64,000 nucleotides of DNA, taken from Niastella caeni (GTDB lineage Bacteria > Bacteroidota > Bacteroidia > Chitinophagales > Chitinophagaceae). A model generated the notes under the pieces. That model saw nothing but the letters and a program-made list of their open reading frames with translations. It was not told the origin of the DNA and searched no databases. Of the stretch, positions 9,068 to 17,136 are shown in pieces. Where the stretch lies: positions 62,001 through 126,000 of the forward strand of contig NZ_STFF01000001.1 of the NCBI RefSeq assembly GCF_004834005.1. The letters are read 5' to 3'. The position numbers and the translations under genes were made by a program. Positions within the stretch are counted from its first letter, which is position 1. The number at the start of each line of letters is the position of its first letter.

Positions 9068-10819
9068 TTAGTTTATTTGTACCATTCCGCCTTTTACTTT
9101 GGTAGAACCGCCTGAGGACAGTTCAGCGCCACCGCTCCCGTTTATTTTTGCCTGGCCGCTTCCTTTGATATCTACATTCGATTGCGCTTCGGCCTTGATG
9201 CTTCCCTGCGCCTTCATATTGATGTCTTTAATACTTTCTATGGTTATGCCATCTTCATTCATGGTGAACTTATTGCCATGCTGGTCTTCGAGATGGATCT
9301 TTTTATCTTCTTCGGTTATGATCATTTTATTGCCGCCCGGTGTTTCGATCTGCAAGCTTTTCTTATCATCGTTAAACACCATTTTCATTTCGCTGCGGCT
9401 TACATAGCCTTTTTCGTGGTTATCGTCTGCTGCCTGTATGGGAGCCGGTTTGGCGCTGCTGTTCAGCATGCCCAGCACAATGGCATGACGTGGATCGTTA
9501 TTGATAAAGCCTACTACTACTTCATCTTCCAGTTCGGGCCTAAAGAACATGCCCCTGTTCTCGCCCGCATCGAGGGAACTTACCCTGCACCAGATCCCTT
9601 CTTCCTCTTTATGAATTAAAGGCATTCTTACTTTTATCCGGTCTTCCCCATCGGGGTCATCCTGTAATTGCGTTACTATACCTATCTGTAACCCTTGTAT
9701 AGCGGGTAACATGGCTGCGGCCTGTGGTTGCTGTACAGTATAGGTTTCTGCAAACCAGGCTGGGTCTATGCCAAATTGTATGATGGTTTGCCAGTCGCCT
9801 TTCTCCACTTCATGCCGCACACCGGTTACAAACAATTTTCCTTCGAAGCGTTCGCCTACGCCATTCAGTTGTATCAATTCGCCGGGTTTTACATCGGGTG
9901 TACCATCAATGCGAACCTTACCACGTATTTTGGCCAGCCGGTGTTTCATCATTTTAGCATTGACAAGGGCCTGCAGTTCGGGTTCTTCTATTTTACCGCC
10001 GTGGTAAAGGGTGAATGCTTCTTCACCTATTACATCAGCCAAAGTAGCTGCATCGAGGTTGCCGGCATCGGGAACCCCGGGGTCTTCCGCCTCTACGCTG
10101 TCTAACAGCTCCTGTCCTGAATAATCCCACATAGTGCCTTTTACTGCTTTGAACTGTAAGCGGGCATCTATTTCTGCATCAAGGTCGTGCACGGTAGCGC
10201 CGTATTGAACGGTCAATGCTATTTCTCCGCCAAAATCGGGCTTGCCTATTTTTATCTTACCATCATCTGTTGTACACAGTAACCCGTTGGCATCACAACG
10301 GCAGAGCATAAAATCCCAGTCGGAGGTATTGTACTGCACCAGTTGCTTGTGACTGATAGTGGTAGCTTCTACTTCTTTATCCAGCCCGTAAGCGTCGATC
10401 AGCTCTTCCATCACGTCGCTGTCTTTAGTATCTACAAAGTATTTGCTTTTACAGGTAACCGTCATTTTTACTGCTGCATCCCTGCATTCAACCAGCAGCA
10501 CGCTGTTCTTTTTCCTTACCTTAATACTGTGTTTTATAACAATGCCTTTGAATATGGTTTCTGCATCGCTGCGGTAACCGCATTTGATCTCGAGTTCTTT
10601 ACCGGGCTCAAATTCAGGCTTGCTGCTGATCTCAAATGATTCCTTGGATGGTTCGCCATCCAGTATGGTGATCATGGCAGAGGCTATGCGGTTCACTTCT
10701 TTATTCACCACTATTGAAAGAACCTGGTATTGTTTGGTCACTTCATTGCCATCAGATAGCAGTATGGTGTTCACCACTGATTTTGACTGCGACGACGGTA
10801 TGGTCCTTTCGTTAGGCAT
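9068..10819 (-). CDS. VgrG/Afp8-like spike protein
   Basis: A 583-aa protein. The first ~360 residues match the gp27/phage late-control-D-like hub (VVNTILLSDGNEVTK, then IKVRKKNSVLLVECRDAAVK). Residues ~375-455 form a gp5-type OB-fold (IGIVTQLQDDPDGEDRIKVR, GIWCRVSS, FFRPELEDEVVVGF, PRHAIVLGML). The C-terminus is a repetitive beta-helix needle (KMIITEEDKKIHLEDQHGNK and an SGGAELSSGGS-like tail). This matches the eCIS spike, which makes the central trimer. No extra toxin domain is fused. ATG 10819 is preceded by a spacer of octamer repeats. Confidence 0.92.
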   Translation of the reverse strand: MPNERTIPSSQSKSVVNTILLSDGNEVTKQYQVLSIVVNKEVNRIASAMITILDGEPSKESFEISSKPEFEPGKELEIKCGYRSDAETIFKGIVIKHSIKVRKKNSVLLVECRDAAVKMTVTCKSKYFVDTKDSDVMEELIDAYGLDKEVEATTISHKQLVQYNTSDWDFMLCRCDANGLLCTTDDGKIKIGKPDFGGEIALTVQYGATVHDLDAEIDARLQFKAVKGTMWDYSGQELLDSVEAEDPGVPDAGNLDAATLADVIGEEAFTLYHGGKIEEPELQALVNAKMMKHRLAKIRGKVRIDGTPDVKPGELIQLNGVGERFEGKLFVTGVRHEVEKGDWQTIIQFGIDPAWFAETYTVQQPQAAAMLPAIQGLQIGIVTQLQDDPDGEDRIKVRMPLIHKEEEGIWCRVSSLDAGENRGMFFRPELEDEVVVGFINNDPRHAIVLGMLNSSAKPAPIQAADDNHEKGYVSRSEMKMVFNDDKKSLQIETPGGNKMIITEEDKKIHLEDQHGNKFTMNEDGITIESIKDINMKAQGSIKAEAQSNVDIKGSGQAKINGSGGAELSSGGSTKVKGGMVQIN

Positions 10820-10881
10820 TCTTCAGATTTCTGATTTTGAGATTTTGGGATTTATAGATTTTAAATTCCAGACTTCCGACT
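10820..10881. repeat. Octamer repeat spacer between LysM and spike genes
   Basis: On the plus strand words such as TGATTTTG, AGATTTTG, GGATTTAT and AGATTTTA follow each other in steps of 8. The spacer is 62 nt, the second longest inside the baseplate part of the operon. No gene or clear terminator is visible in it. Confidence 0.55.
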
Positions 10882-11559
10882 TCATGTCTTCGCTATGGGA
10901 GGAAAAAATATTTCCTGCCCCGGTTGAATGCTCCGGAAATTACTGAGCTTATTCGCCTTTGCTACCTGTATATAATATTTTGAATCGCCGTAAATTCGGT
11001 AACACATCAGGGGCAGTGTATCGCCTTTTTTAATAACCCTGTAATGGGTGAGGTCGGGAGAAGAGTTGTTTTCCTCAATTACCCGCAGCTCTTCGGGTTT
11101 CAGTTCGCGAATGGTTACCTTACAAACGGCCCTGATCGGTTTACCATCGGGGTTAAACAATTTGTAATTGATGTTTAACGCTGTGCAGATGCCCTTCATT
11201 AGGGAAGTACCCCATACCAGTTTAAAGAATTTTGGCTGGTGTATGTCCCCTTCATATTTCATCAAAAAGTCTTTAAACCGTTCAAGGTCTTCGGCAATAT
11301 CATCGCGGGGGTTGCCATCAATAATGCCTGTATTATCGAATAAAAACTCGAACGATAGTTCTTCCGGTGGTTTCATGGTGAACCGGGGCTGGTTGCCACT
11401 GGTGCCTGATCCCTGGTTACTGCTGAATTCCATTTTGGTTTCCAGGGTATAACTTTCGGGATTGATCATGGTCACAAACTCCTCTCCCTTGTGTTCATCG
11501 CTGAAATCGGGATCGGTGTAGGAAATGATCCTTAGTTTTTCAAACTCACCTGTTGCCAT
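10882..11559 (-). CDS. LysM-containing baseplate/tube-adaptor protein (Afp7-like)
   Basis: A 225-aa protein. The N-terminal ~160 residues (FVTMINPESYTLETK, then PEELSFEFLFDNTGI and FKLVWGTSLMKGICTALNIN) match the CIS tube/LysM-adaptor family. The last ~55 residues are a LysM module (YRVIKKGDTLPLMCYRIYGD, then IQVAKANKL and IQPGQEIFFPP). Such proteins (Afp7/Pvc7) sit at the spike-tube junction. The start ATG 11559 is 2 nt after the stop of the DUF5908-type gene. LysM binds peptidoglycan in other contexts; in tails it is a structural adaptor. Confidence 0.9.
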   Translation of the reverse strand: MATGEFEKLRIISYTDPDFSDEHKGEEFVTMINPESYTLETKMEFSSNQGSGTSGNQPRFTMKPPEELSFEFLFDNTGIIDGNPRDDIAEDLERFKDFLMKYEGDIHQPKFFKLVWGTSLMKGICTALNINYKLFNPDGKPIRAVCKVTIRELKPEELRVIEENNSSPDLTHYRVIKKGDTLPLMCYRIYGDSKYYIQVAKANKLSNFRSIQPGQEIFFPPIAKT

Positions 11560-11561
11560 GG

Positions 11562-11741
11562 TTATCGTTCGTTTTTGTTTTTACTGATCTCGATAAATGC
11601 TTCTATGCTTTGCGCAATAATGGCTTCCTTTTCTTCTTCGGGTTTATTGTTGCCACCCGCAGGCGCTGCTGCCGGTTGTTGTCCCTGTGAAGGCTGGTTC
11701 ACCGTTACTTTGATATACAGCTCTTTTATTTCAAGGCCCAT
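11562..11741 (-). CDS. Small eCIS protein, DUF5908-type (59 aa)
   Basis: An easily missed 59-aa frame with ATG 11741 and TAA 11562. It begins MGLEIKELYIKVTVN, has a Q/P/A/G-rich middle and a KPEEEKEAIIAQSIEA helix, and ends in a charged NKNER tail. The N-terminus matches what I recall of DUF5908, tiny proteins found next to tail tube and LysM genes in eCIS loci. Spacing is 7 nt from the tube gene and 2 nt to the LysM gene, so it is embedded in the operon and very probably translated. Function unknown; position suggests a role in tube/baseplate assembly. Confidence 0.8.
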   Translation of the reverse strand: MGLEIKELYIKVTVNQPSQGQQPAAAPAGGNNKPEEEKEAIIAQSIEAFIEISKNKNER

Positions 11742-11748
11742 ACTGGTA

Positions 11749-12213
11749 TTATTTGGGAAGTGTGAAATAACTATAGCTCAGATCGAGGGTTTCAATAACC
11801 AGCGAGTTTTCCTGTGCGTTGAGATCGCTCACACTCCATTTTTTTGGCCAGGCCCTGTATATATGCCAGGTTTTTAATGGCTGGTGTTGTTCATTCAACA
11901 GCATAATATCTATCTCTGCCGGTTTATTACTTTTAAAATCCCGGTTCTGTAATATGCCCAGGAACCATTCGATGAGCTTTGAATCGGTGAGCAGTCCTCT
12001 TTTCAGCGACAGATCAGGATACTTGGTACGAACCGGCAGCTTATGCTCGAACCGGTTCTCACCGCCTTCCTTAAACGATTCTGTATCGTATTCAACATTC
12101 AGGCCGCCTACCGACTGAAAGCGTACGTCGTTGTCATTCCCGATATTCAGGAACTTTACACTAAAATGAAACCCTACGGGAGGATAATATCCTCCTGCTG
12201 AAGGAGAAGCCAT
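11749..12213 (-). CDS. Tail tube protein 2 (gp19-like, Afp5/Afp1-like)
   Basis: A 154-aa T4-gp19/Hcp-type tube protein. It has the family's opening strand (PVGFHFSVKFLNIG), a QSVGGLNVEYDTESFKEGGE loop, and PDLSLKRGLL, ending in IETLDLSYSYFTLP. It is homologous in layout to the neighbouring tube gene but clearly diverged, so one may form the bulk tube and the other the baseplate-adjacent ring, as in Afp1 versus Afp5. Which is which cannot be told from sequence alone. Confidence 0.9.
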   Translation of the reverse strand: MASPSAGGYYPPVGFHFSVKFLNIGNDNDVRFQSVGGLNVEYDTESFKEGGENRFEHKLPVRTKYPDLSLKRGLLTDSKLIEWFLGILQNRDFKSNKPAEIDIMLLNEQHQPLKTWHIYRAWPKKWSVSDLNAQENSLVIETLDLSYSYFTLPK

Positions 12214-12225
12214 AACTCAATGTTA

Positions 12226-12349
12226 CAGGTTACTTGATCTGGTTCCAATTAACAGGGCTCAGAGCTTGCCCCTACGTGTAGGGGTTACAGCAAGGCGGGG
12301 CAAGCCCTGAATTCTATACTGCTTTGAAAAACTGGTATATCAGGTTACT
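12226..12349. repeat. Hairpin element between the two tube genes
   Basis: The spacer holds CCCCTACGTGTAGGGG (12269-12284) and an alternative stem GCTTGCCCC (12264-12272) with GGGGCAAGC (12297-12305), extended by CAGGGCT (12253-12259) with AGCCCTG (12303-12309). The same CCCC can pair with either GGGG, so two structures are mutually exclusive. The 9-mer CAGGTTACT occurs on both sides (12226-12234 and 12341-12349); the right copy contains the stop codon of tube gene 1. Confidence 0.6.
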
Positions 12350-12788
12350 GCGCTAAAACCGTCAGTCCTTCATGCGCGATCTCCAGCGTTTCAATAGCCA
12401 CTTCATTGCCATCTGCTTTCAGATCACTGGCCTGGTATTTTACCGGGAAAGCGTTTTTGGCAGTCCAGGTCATGATGGGCGTATGGCCTTCATTTAATAA
12501 GCTGATGATAATTTCGCGGCGTTTTGATTCGTGTGTGTAGGGATCCATATCGTTGATCCATTTGAAGAAGTCTGAATCAGCAGCCATGGTGCCACGCTTG
12601 AGGGTTATGTTGCTGTACTTCAGCATACCCGGTTGTTTGATCTTACTGAATATGGGATTATTGCCTTCGCGGTATTCGATCACTTCGATCTGTACGTCTA
12701 AACCTGTTACCTCTGTAAAACCTATACGCTCTACACCCCACTTTACCGAGAAATGAAATTTAGCTATGGGATATGTCGGTGTTGCCAT
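12345..12788 (-). CDS. Tail tube protein 1 (gp19-like)
   Basis: A 147-aa gp19/Hcp-type tube protein, directly downstream of the sheath gene. Family features: PIAKFHFSVKWGVERIGFTE, VIEYREGNNPIFSK, NITLKRGTM and the terminal VAIETLEIAHEGLTV. It polymerises into the inner tube that the contracting sheath drives into the target. ATG 12788 is preceded by an A/T-rich leader. The 131-nt gap to the second tube gene is unusually long for this operon and carries a stable hairpin, which could set the ratio between the two tube proteins. Confidence 0.92.
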   Translation of the reverse strand: MATPTYPIAKFHFSVKWGVERIGFTEVTGLDVQIEVIEYREGNNPIFSKIKQPGMLKYSNITLKRGTMAADSDFFKWINDMDPYTHESKRREIIISLLNEGHTPIMTWTAKNAFPVKYQASDLKADGNEVAIETLEIAHEGLTVLAQ

Positions 12789-12820
12789 TTTTATTGTTTT
12801 AATGGTTTAATTTTTAAAAG

Positions 12821-12895
12821 GCTGGTGGTAAGTGGCTAGTGACGAGTTGGTTGGGGAATTCACAGCCCCACCTGCTACTCGCTACTTACTACTAG
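12821..12895. repeat. Imperfect inverted repeat built of heptamers (sheath/tube spacer)
   Basis: Left arm 12821-12856 begins GCTGGTGGTAAGTGGC. The reverse complement of the right arm (12865-12895) begins GCTAGTAGTAAGTAGC, 13 of 16 identical. The loop is about 8 nt. The right arm runs in heptamers (TGCTACT, CGCTACT, TACTACT) and contains the TAG stop of the sheath gene (12894-12892). Confidence 0.65.
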
Positions 12896-14964
12896 CTCTC
12901 TGCCATCTTATGAGAGAAGCGCAGGATGATGAACTCTGCCGGGCGTACTACTGCCATACCTATCTCTACTATCATGCGGCCTTCGAGTATATCAAGAGCG
13001 GTCATGGTTTTACCCAGGCCCACTGCTACATAAAATGCATGTTCGGGTTTGGCGCCCTGCAAAGCACCCTGCCTCCATAAAGTAGTGAGGAAATTCTCGA
13101 TCATACCTTGCACCCGAACCCAGGTATTTCGGTCATTGGGTTCAAAAACAAATGGTTCGGTAGATTTCTTACACGACTCTTCTACCATGTTGAAGAACCT
13201 GCGCACGCTGATGTAACGCCATTCATTATCGTTACCTGCCAGCGTACGGGCACCCCAAACCAGTGTACCTTTGCCAGTGAAGGAACGAATGGCATTGATA
13301 GATTTTCCGGCTACAGGGTCCACATTCATATCCGACTGGTCTTCTGCAGTTATCTGGAAGGCTGGGCCGGTTACATTCAACACACTTTCATTGGCCGGAG
13401 CTTTCCATACCCCTCTTGTATTATCTACGCGTGCATAAATACCGGCTACTGCGCCGCTTGGCGGTACCTTACTCATTGTTTTTTTAATGGCGCGTACAAT
13501 ATTGGCTACGATCGGATGATTGGCATACAATGCGTCCTGCGCCATTTTCTTATACGTACCTGCCGCCAGTTCAATTTTTGCAACGAATTCAATCAACCCT
13601 TTGGCAATAGCATCCAGCACAGGCAAAGCGGCCATAACCGTTGCTCTGTTGGCGGTATCATCTGCGGCCCCACCCGATGGCATAACCGGAGTTCCGAAAT
13701 TGGTGACCAGGGGTTCAATGCCATTAGCAACTGTATTATCTGTTATATCGTTCACACCTAACCATGAATCTGTATCGGGTTGCGGGAAATCCTGGTAACC
13801 GGTAACATAACCTGGCATACCGTCATTGAGCAGCACATTTACATCGGCATTCTTTTCATAAGCGATCAATGCCTTCACATAGTTCCTGAGACCTGTTCCA
13901 GGGTCAGAGGCTGCAGAGTTCAGGGCATTTAACAGGTCCTGGTTCAAAAACCTGTTGGCGCCGGTATACCAGGTAGGGAAAATCACGGCAATGGCCCTTA
14001 CATAATTCACCAGCGTTTGGTAGGCGGCTACCGTAGTAGCTTCAGAGGCCAGCAATACAGCGCTTCGTAAGAAATTATAATGATCGGTTAAGGAAGCTGA
14101 AGGGTTCTTTAGTGTATTTACATCTGTTGTGATGCGGTTCCGGTCGGTGGTAGAATTGTTGGCGGTAATCACCAACGCATTCAGATCAGCGTCTGAAGAA
14201 ACAGCAGTGGCCAGGTTAATATTTGCTGTATCATCATGGTTCCTTACATTATTACGGAACAGTTCGAAATCTACTGTTCTGGGATAGGATGTCAACAACC
14301 AGGGCGAATAAGCTGCGGCATATTTCAGGTTACTGATACCTATATTATCCCTGAAATCATCAATAACGGCATCGAGGTCATCAGCATCTCTTTCATCAAG
14401 ATCCAGTACAGCAACACGGTCCATCAGTTTGGCGCATTGTGAAATGGCCGCCTGTTGTAGTGCATAAAACTCCGCTTCATCGAGGTTTACCGCATCCGGC
14501 ATCACTAAGATAGTAGGCTCATCATACTTTTCAATAGCATCCAATCCGGTGTTCAGGGCAGTTGAACTGTCCAGCACACCATTGGTAAAGGTATCTTCTG
14601 AATAGAATCCAACAGATACCACATAACATTTACCCCCACCATTATCATAGAACAACCGTATGGCTTCATATAGATAGAAGACCTTGTCGATGTACGATAC
14701 TTCCAGCACTGCAAAATTGTTGTTTTCATTCAGCAGTACTTCAACATCGCCAGGTTTGTACCCATAAGCCCCTCCGAACCAGGTTTCAAATTCAATAAAT
14801 GAAGAAACCTCTGTAGGGATGCCTGCAATGCTTTCTCCGTTCTTTTCGGCCTTTTCTGTATATCCGATAAACGCAGGGATGGCCGTTTCTACCTGTGCAA
14901 CGGATGGCGGTAACTTGGGTATTTCTTCCACATACACACCGGGTGTTTTGTAACTGGTTGCCAT
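12892..14964 (-). CDS. Contractile tail sheath protein
   Basis: A 690-aa sheath. The N-terminus YKTPGVYVEEIPKLPPSVAQ and the following TAIPAFIGYTEKA are diagnostic for eCIS/phage sheaths. The C-terminal domain (AINAIRSFTGKGTLVWGART, RRFFNMVEESCKK, FEPND, TWVRVQ, and VEIGMAVVRPAEFIILRF) is the conserved sheath core. The middle (~residues 200-480) is a large variable insertion, expected to face outward. Only one sheath gene is present, whereas Afp and PVC carry three. It is the major structural protein that contracts. It follows the 410-aa gene by 28 nt. Confidence 0.95.
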   Translation of the reverse strand: MATSYKTPGVYVEEIPKLPPSVAQVETAIPAFIGYTEKAEKNGESIAGIPTEVSSFIEFETWFGGAYGYKPGDVEVLLNENNNFAVLEVSYIDKVFYLYEAIRLFYDNGGGKCYVVSVGFYSEDTFTNGVLDSSTALNTGLDAIEKYDEPTILVMPDAVNLDEAEFYALQQAAISQCAKLMDRVAVLDLDERDADDLDAVIDDFRDNIGISNLKYAAAYSPWLLTSYPRTVDFELFRNNVRNHDDTANINLATAVSSDADLNALVITANNSTTDRNRITTDVNTLKNPSASLTDHYNFLRSAVLLASEATTVAAYQTLVNYVRAIAVIFPTWYTGANRFLNQDLLNALNSAASDPGTGLRNYVKALIAYEKNADVNVLLNDGMPGYVTGYQDFPQPDTDSWLGVNDITDNTVANGIEPLVTNFGTPVMPSGGAADDTANRATVMAALPVLDAIAKGLIEFVAKIELAAGTYKKMAQDALYANHPIVANIVRAIKKTMSKVPPSGAVAGIYARVDNTRGVWKAPANESVLNVTGPAFQITAEDQSDMNVDPVAGKSINAIRSFTGKGTLVWGARTLAGNDNEWRYISVRRFFNMVEESCKKSTEPFVFEPNDRNTWVRVQGMIENFLTTLWRQGALQGAKPEHAFYVAVGLGKTMTALDILEGRMIVEIGMAVVRPAEFIILRFSHKMAES

Positions 14965-14992
14965 ATTGTATGATTTAATAGATTTTAAAGAT

Positions 14993-16225
14993 TCAGTAAT
15001 TAAGATATATAGTACAGTAATAATCTTTTCCGGGTTCTTGTCGGCTTAGCATGCCCGATATATTTGGGTCGGGGTTAGGGGCGGAAGGAGGTTCATCACT
15101 TACCGGGCTGCTTAGTTCCAGATCGTACAACCCCGGTATTTCATACAGCGGTATAGGGCGATCCGACTGAAAATATTCCGGCGGGTCTGGCGGTGAAGGC
15201 ATTTGCGAAAAAGTATAAGTGCTGGTTTTGTCATTGATCGCTACCACGCCCTTGCGGGGTGTTATATACTTCCAGTAGGCCAGGCGATTGGCAAAACGTA
15301 TCTGGTAGCGAAGCCACTGCAGCGTGCCGCCACTCACGGTATCTTTTACTTTCCCGGCTGCATCCAGCAAGGCAAAGTCGCTGGCTGCAGGCAGGTGACT
15401 GAATATTTCAATAACGCCGAATACATTCCTGTACACTGCTGTATCATCTACAAATACATCAAACTCATCGGTATTGATCTGTACTTTATACCGGGCAGGC
15501 GGCAATTCCGACAAATCGGCCAATACATCCTGCGTGGGTTTATCACTGGTTACTGTATGTTTCGTAATTTTTATTTCACGGTCGTATTGGTCGTTGGTTA
15601 TATTTAATCCAAATACTTTTATGTTGAAGGTAGTAGCCGGCGCTGTGGTACGAAACCTGTTTGTGCCTGTTATAAAAGGCAGCATATCGCCTGAAGAAAC
15701 GAATTGCGAAGCGCCGCGTGAAAACCAAAAGTTGGCATTGGTTGTGTTGTTACCGCCAGCCGTACTTTGAATACATTCGTATACAGTTCCTGCTCCATTA
15801 TCTGCCAGATCGCCGGGTTTGTAGGGAGTAAAATTATCATAGTCGGCAATCTTACTACTCAGGTGCAAATTGGCGCCTGCGCTGTTCTGGTGAAGGTTGG
15901 TAAAATAATACCGTTGCTTCATTTGCATCCGGTCTGCATCTATATTGGTAATGGTGGTAAATACCGGCTGGTTCAAATGGAGGTAAAACAGGAACTTCGT
16001 TTTTGTCAGCATGCTTACAAAGGGTTCGTCCTCACTGCCGGCATCGGTTTTTACTTTCACCAATACCACCAGCTTATTACCAATGGTCTTGTACAAGAGC
16101 TGGTGATTCTTCAGCACCTGCGCGGTTTCTGCCGAGGGCAGTACGCTAAAATCCCTGCATTGCAAGTTGGCATAGTACTCATTCAGCAGATCCACCATGA
16201 ATAATATCTTATACTTTGTTGTCAT
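14993..16225 (-). CDS. Unrecognised eCIS-operon protein (410 aa)
   Basis: Not recognised. The 410-aa protein overlaps the terminator gene by 4 nt (ATGA, 16222-16225) and precedes the sheath by 28 nt, so it belongs to the operon. The N-terminal ~110 residues look like a beta-rich domain (KYKILFMVDLLNEYYANLQC, then LLYKTIGNKLVVLVKV). A segment around residues 130-165 (YKPGDLADNGAGTVYECIQS) resembles small carbohydrate-binding or tail-fibre modules in which an object is bounded by W/Y residues. The C-terminus has SGMLSRQEPGKDYYCTIYLN. No signal peptide or membrane segment. It may be a sheath-terminator partner or a capping/adhesin component; this is inference from position only. Confidence 0.7.
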   Translation of the reverse strand: MTTKYKILFMVDLLNEYYANLQCRDFSVLPSAETAQVLKNHQLLYKTIGNKLVVLVKVKTDAGSEDEPFVSMLTKTKFLFYLHLNQPVFTTITNIDADRMQMKQRYYFTNLHQNSAGANLHLSSKIADYDNFTPYKPGDLADNGAGTVYECIQSTAGGNNTTNANFWFSRGASQFVSSGDMLPFITGTNRFRTTAPATTFNIKVFGLNITNDQYDREIKITKHTVTSDKPTQDVLADLSELPPARYKVQINTDEFDVFVDDTAVYRNVFGVIEIFSHLPAASDFALLDAAGKVKDTVSGGTLQWLRYQIRFANRLAYWKYITPRKGVVAINDKTSTYTFSQMPSPPDPPEYFQSDRPIPLYEIPGLYDLELSSPVSDEPPSAPNPDPNISGMLSRQEPGKDYYCTIYLNY

Positions 16226-16818
16226 GATGTAACAGGTTGTATTACTTTGTCGTTAATCTGTACTTCTTTAATAAACCCGCTTTCGCTGACTGTTAGATCT
16301 TCATCAATCGTTAATTGCCGTACCTTATACAATACAGAAGGAATATATTTTCCACCCAATGTGCTCCACAGGTGATTGACCTGTTCAAAATTCAATGTGC
16401 ACAAGTCAACTATCAATTTTTGTATCCTGGGGTCCAATGCAGGGTGTGTTATTGGCGTGAATACATGTTGAAACTGGAAGAATTGCAGAATATAACTTAA
16501 CCACAGCAGGTTATCGCTGTAAGTGGTTCTGTTAACTGCAAACAGGATGTACACGTTCAAATACAATTGCGGACTCTTATACCTGGTAGCTACATCTGTT
16601 CTTACAAAATTCTCCTGTTGCTTTGATATACGATCTTCTTCCACATTTACTAAAGAAAGAATCGCTTTATTATTAAGACCGGCCGAAGCCACTTCACCAT
16701 CAAATACTCTTGATACGTTACCCAGTACAAGCCTTGGCGGTTCGGTAGCAGGTCCCATTTTAAGCACGAGGTATTTATTCAGTTCATCGGCAATGAACTG
16801 CAACGACTCATTGATCAT
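16222..16818 (-). CDS. Pvc16/DUF4255-type tube terminator protein
   Basis: A 198-aa protein with the N-terminal INESLQFIADELNKYL typical of the DUF4255/Pvc16 family, followed by ILSLVNVEEDRIS and SPQLYLNVYILFAV. In Afp/PVC this protein (Afp16) caps the distal end of tube and sheath and sets particle length. It is the first gene of the operon visible here. Upstream (16819-17136) there is no further contractile-system gene, so the operon promoter should lie in that spacer, but I see no convincing Bacteroidota -33/-7 pair. Confidence 0.88.
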   Translation of the reverse strand: MINESLQFIADELNKYLVLKMGPATEPPRLVLGNVSRVFDGEVASAGLNNKAILSLVNVEEDRISKQQENFVRTDVATRYKSPQLYLNVYILFAVNRTTYSDNLLWLSYILQFFQFQHVFTPITHPALDPRIQKLIVDLCTLNFEQVNHLWSTLGGKYIPSVLYKVRQLTIDEDLTVSESGFIKEVQINDKVIQPVTS

Positions 16819-16931
16819 ATCAATAAAGTTTGACTGATTTTAGTTTGACATCAACAATTATAGGTAGTTCTTAAGTCAGTGGGATCGGGCTGGGGTGGGC
16901 TACGGATCGGGAGTGAAGTTACATCGTATTA

Positions 16932-16958
16932 AAAAACATACAATACCACTTTGTGGTA
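16932..16958 (-). terminator. Possible terminator of the pyrimidine operon
   Basis: On the minus strand TACCAC-AAA-GTGGTA (16958-16944) forms a short hairpin, followed after a few bases by TTGTATGTTTTTTAA. It lies about 180 nt downstream of preA and upstream of the injection-system operon, where a terminator would be expected. The stem is only 6 bp. Confidence 0.4.
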
Positions 16959-16970
16959 AAAATAGGTTAC

Positions 16971-17132
16971 CTGTTGCAGGTTGCTGGTTTCAAGTTTCAG
17001 GTTGCAGGTTGCAGGGAAATACAGTTCCCGGTTGCCAGTTCCCGGTTTCCGGGAAATACAGTTACAGACAGTTTCAAATTATCGAACTCATGCGTTCAGC
17101 GTTTTGCGTTCAGCGTTCGGCCTTCAGCATTT
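16971..17132. repeat. Heptamer repeats in the 318-nt spacer between preA and the eCIS operon
   Basis: From 16819 to 17136 there is no gene. The spacer has words of period 7: a CAGGTTG/CTGGTTT series at ~16977-17012, a CCCGGTT/GCCAGTT series at ~17027-17050, and a GCGTTCA/GCGTTTT series at ~17092-17130. A 13-nt direct repeat GGGAAATACAGTT occurs at 17014-17026 and 17051-17063. Confidence 0.65.
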
Positions 17133-17136
17133 TACG

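Noticed and set aside
1..16818. Type VI secretion system or prophage
   Set aside because: There is no TssJLM/TssBC-type gene pair, ClpV, capsid, terminase, lysis or integrase gene. Pvc16/DUF4255, LysM adaptor and gp25-baseplate J order fit an eCIS better. The left part of the operon is not visible, so some doubt remains.
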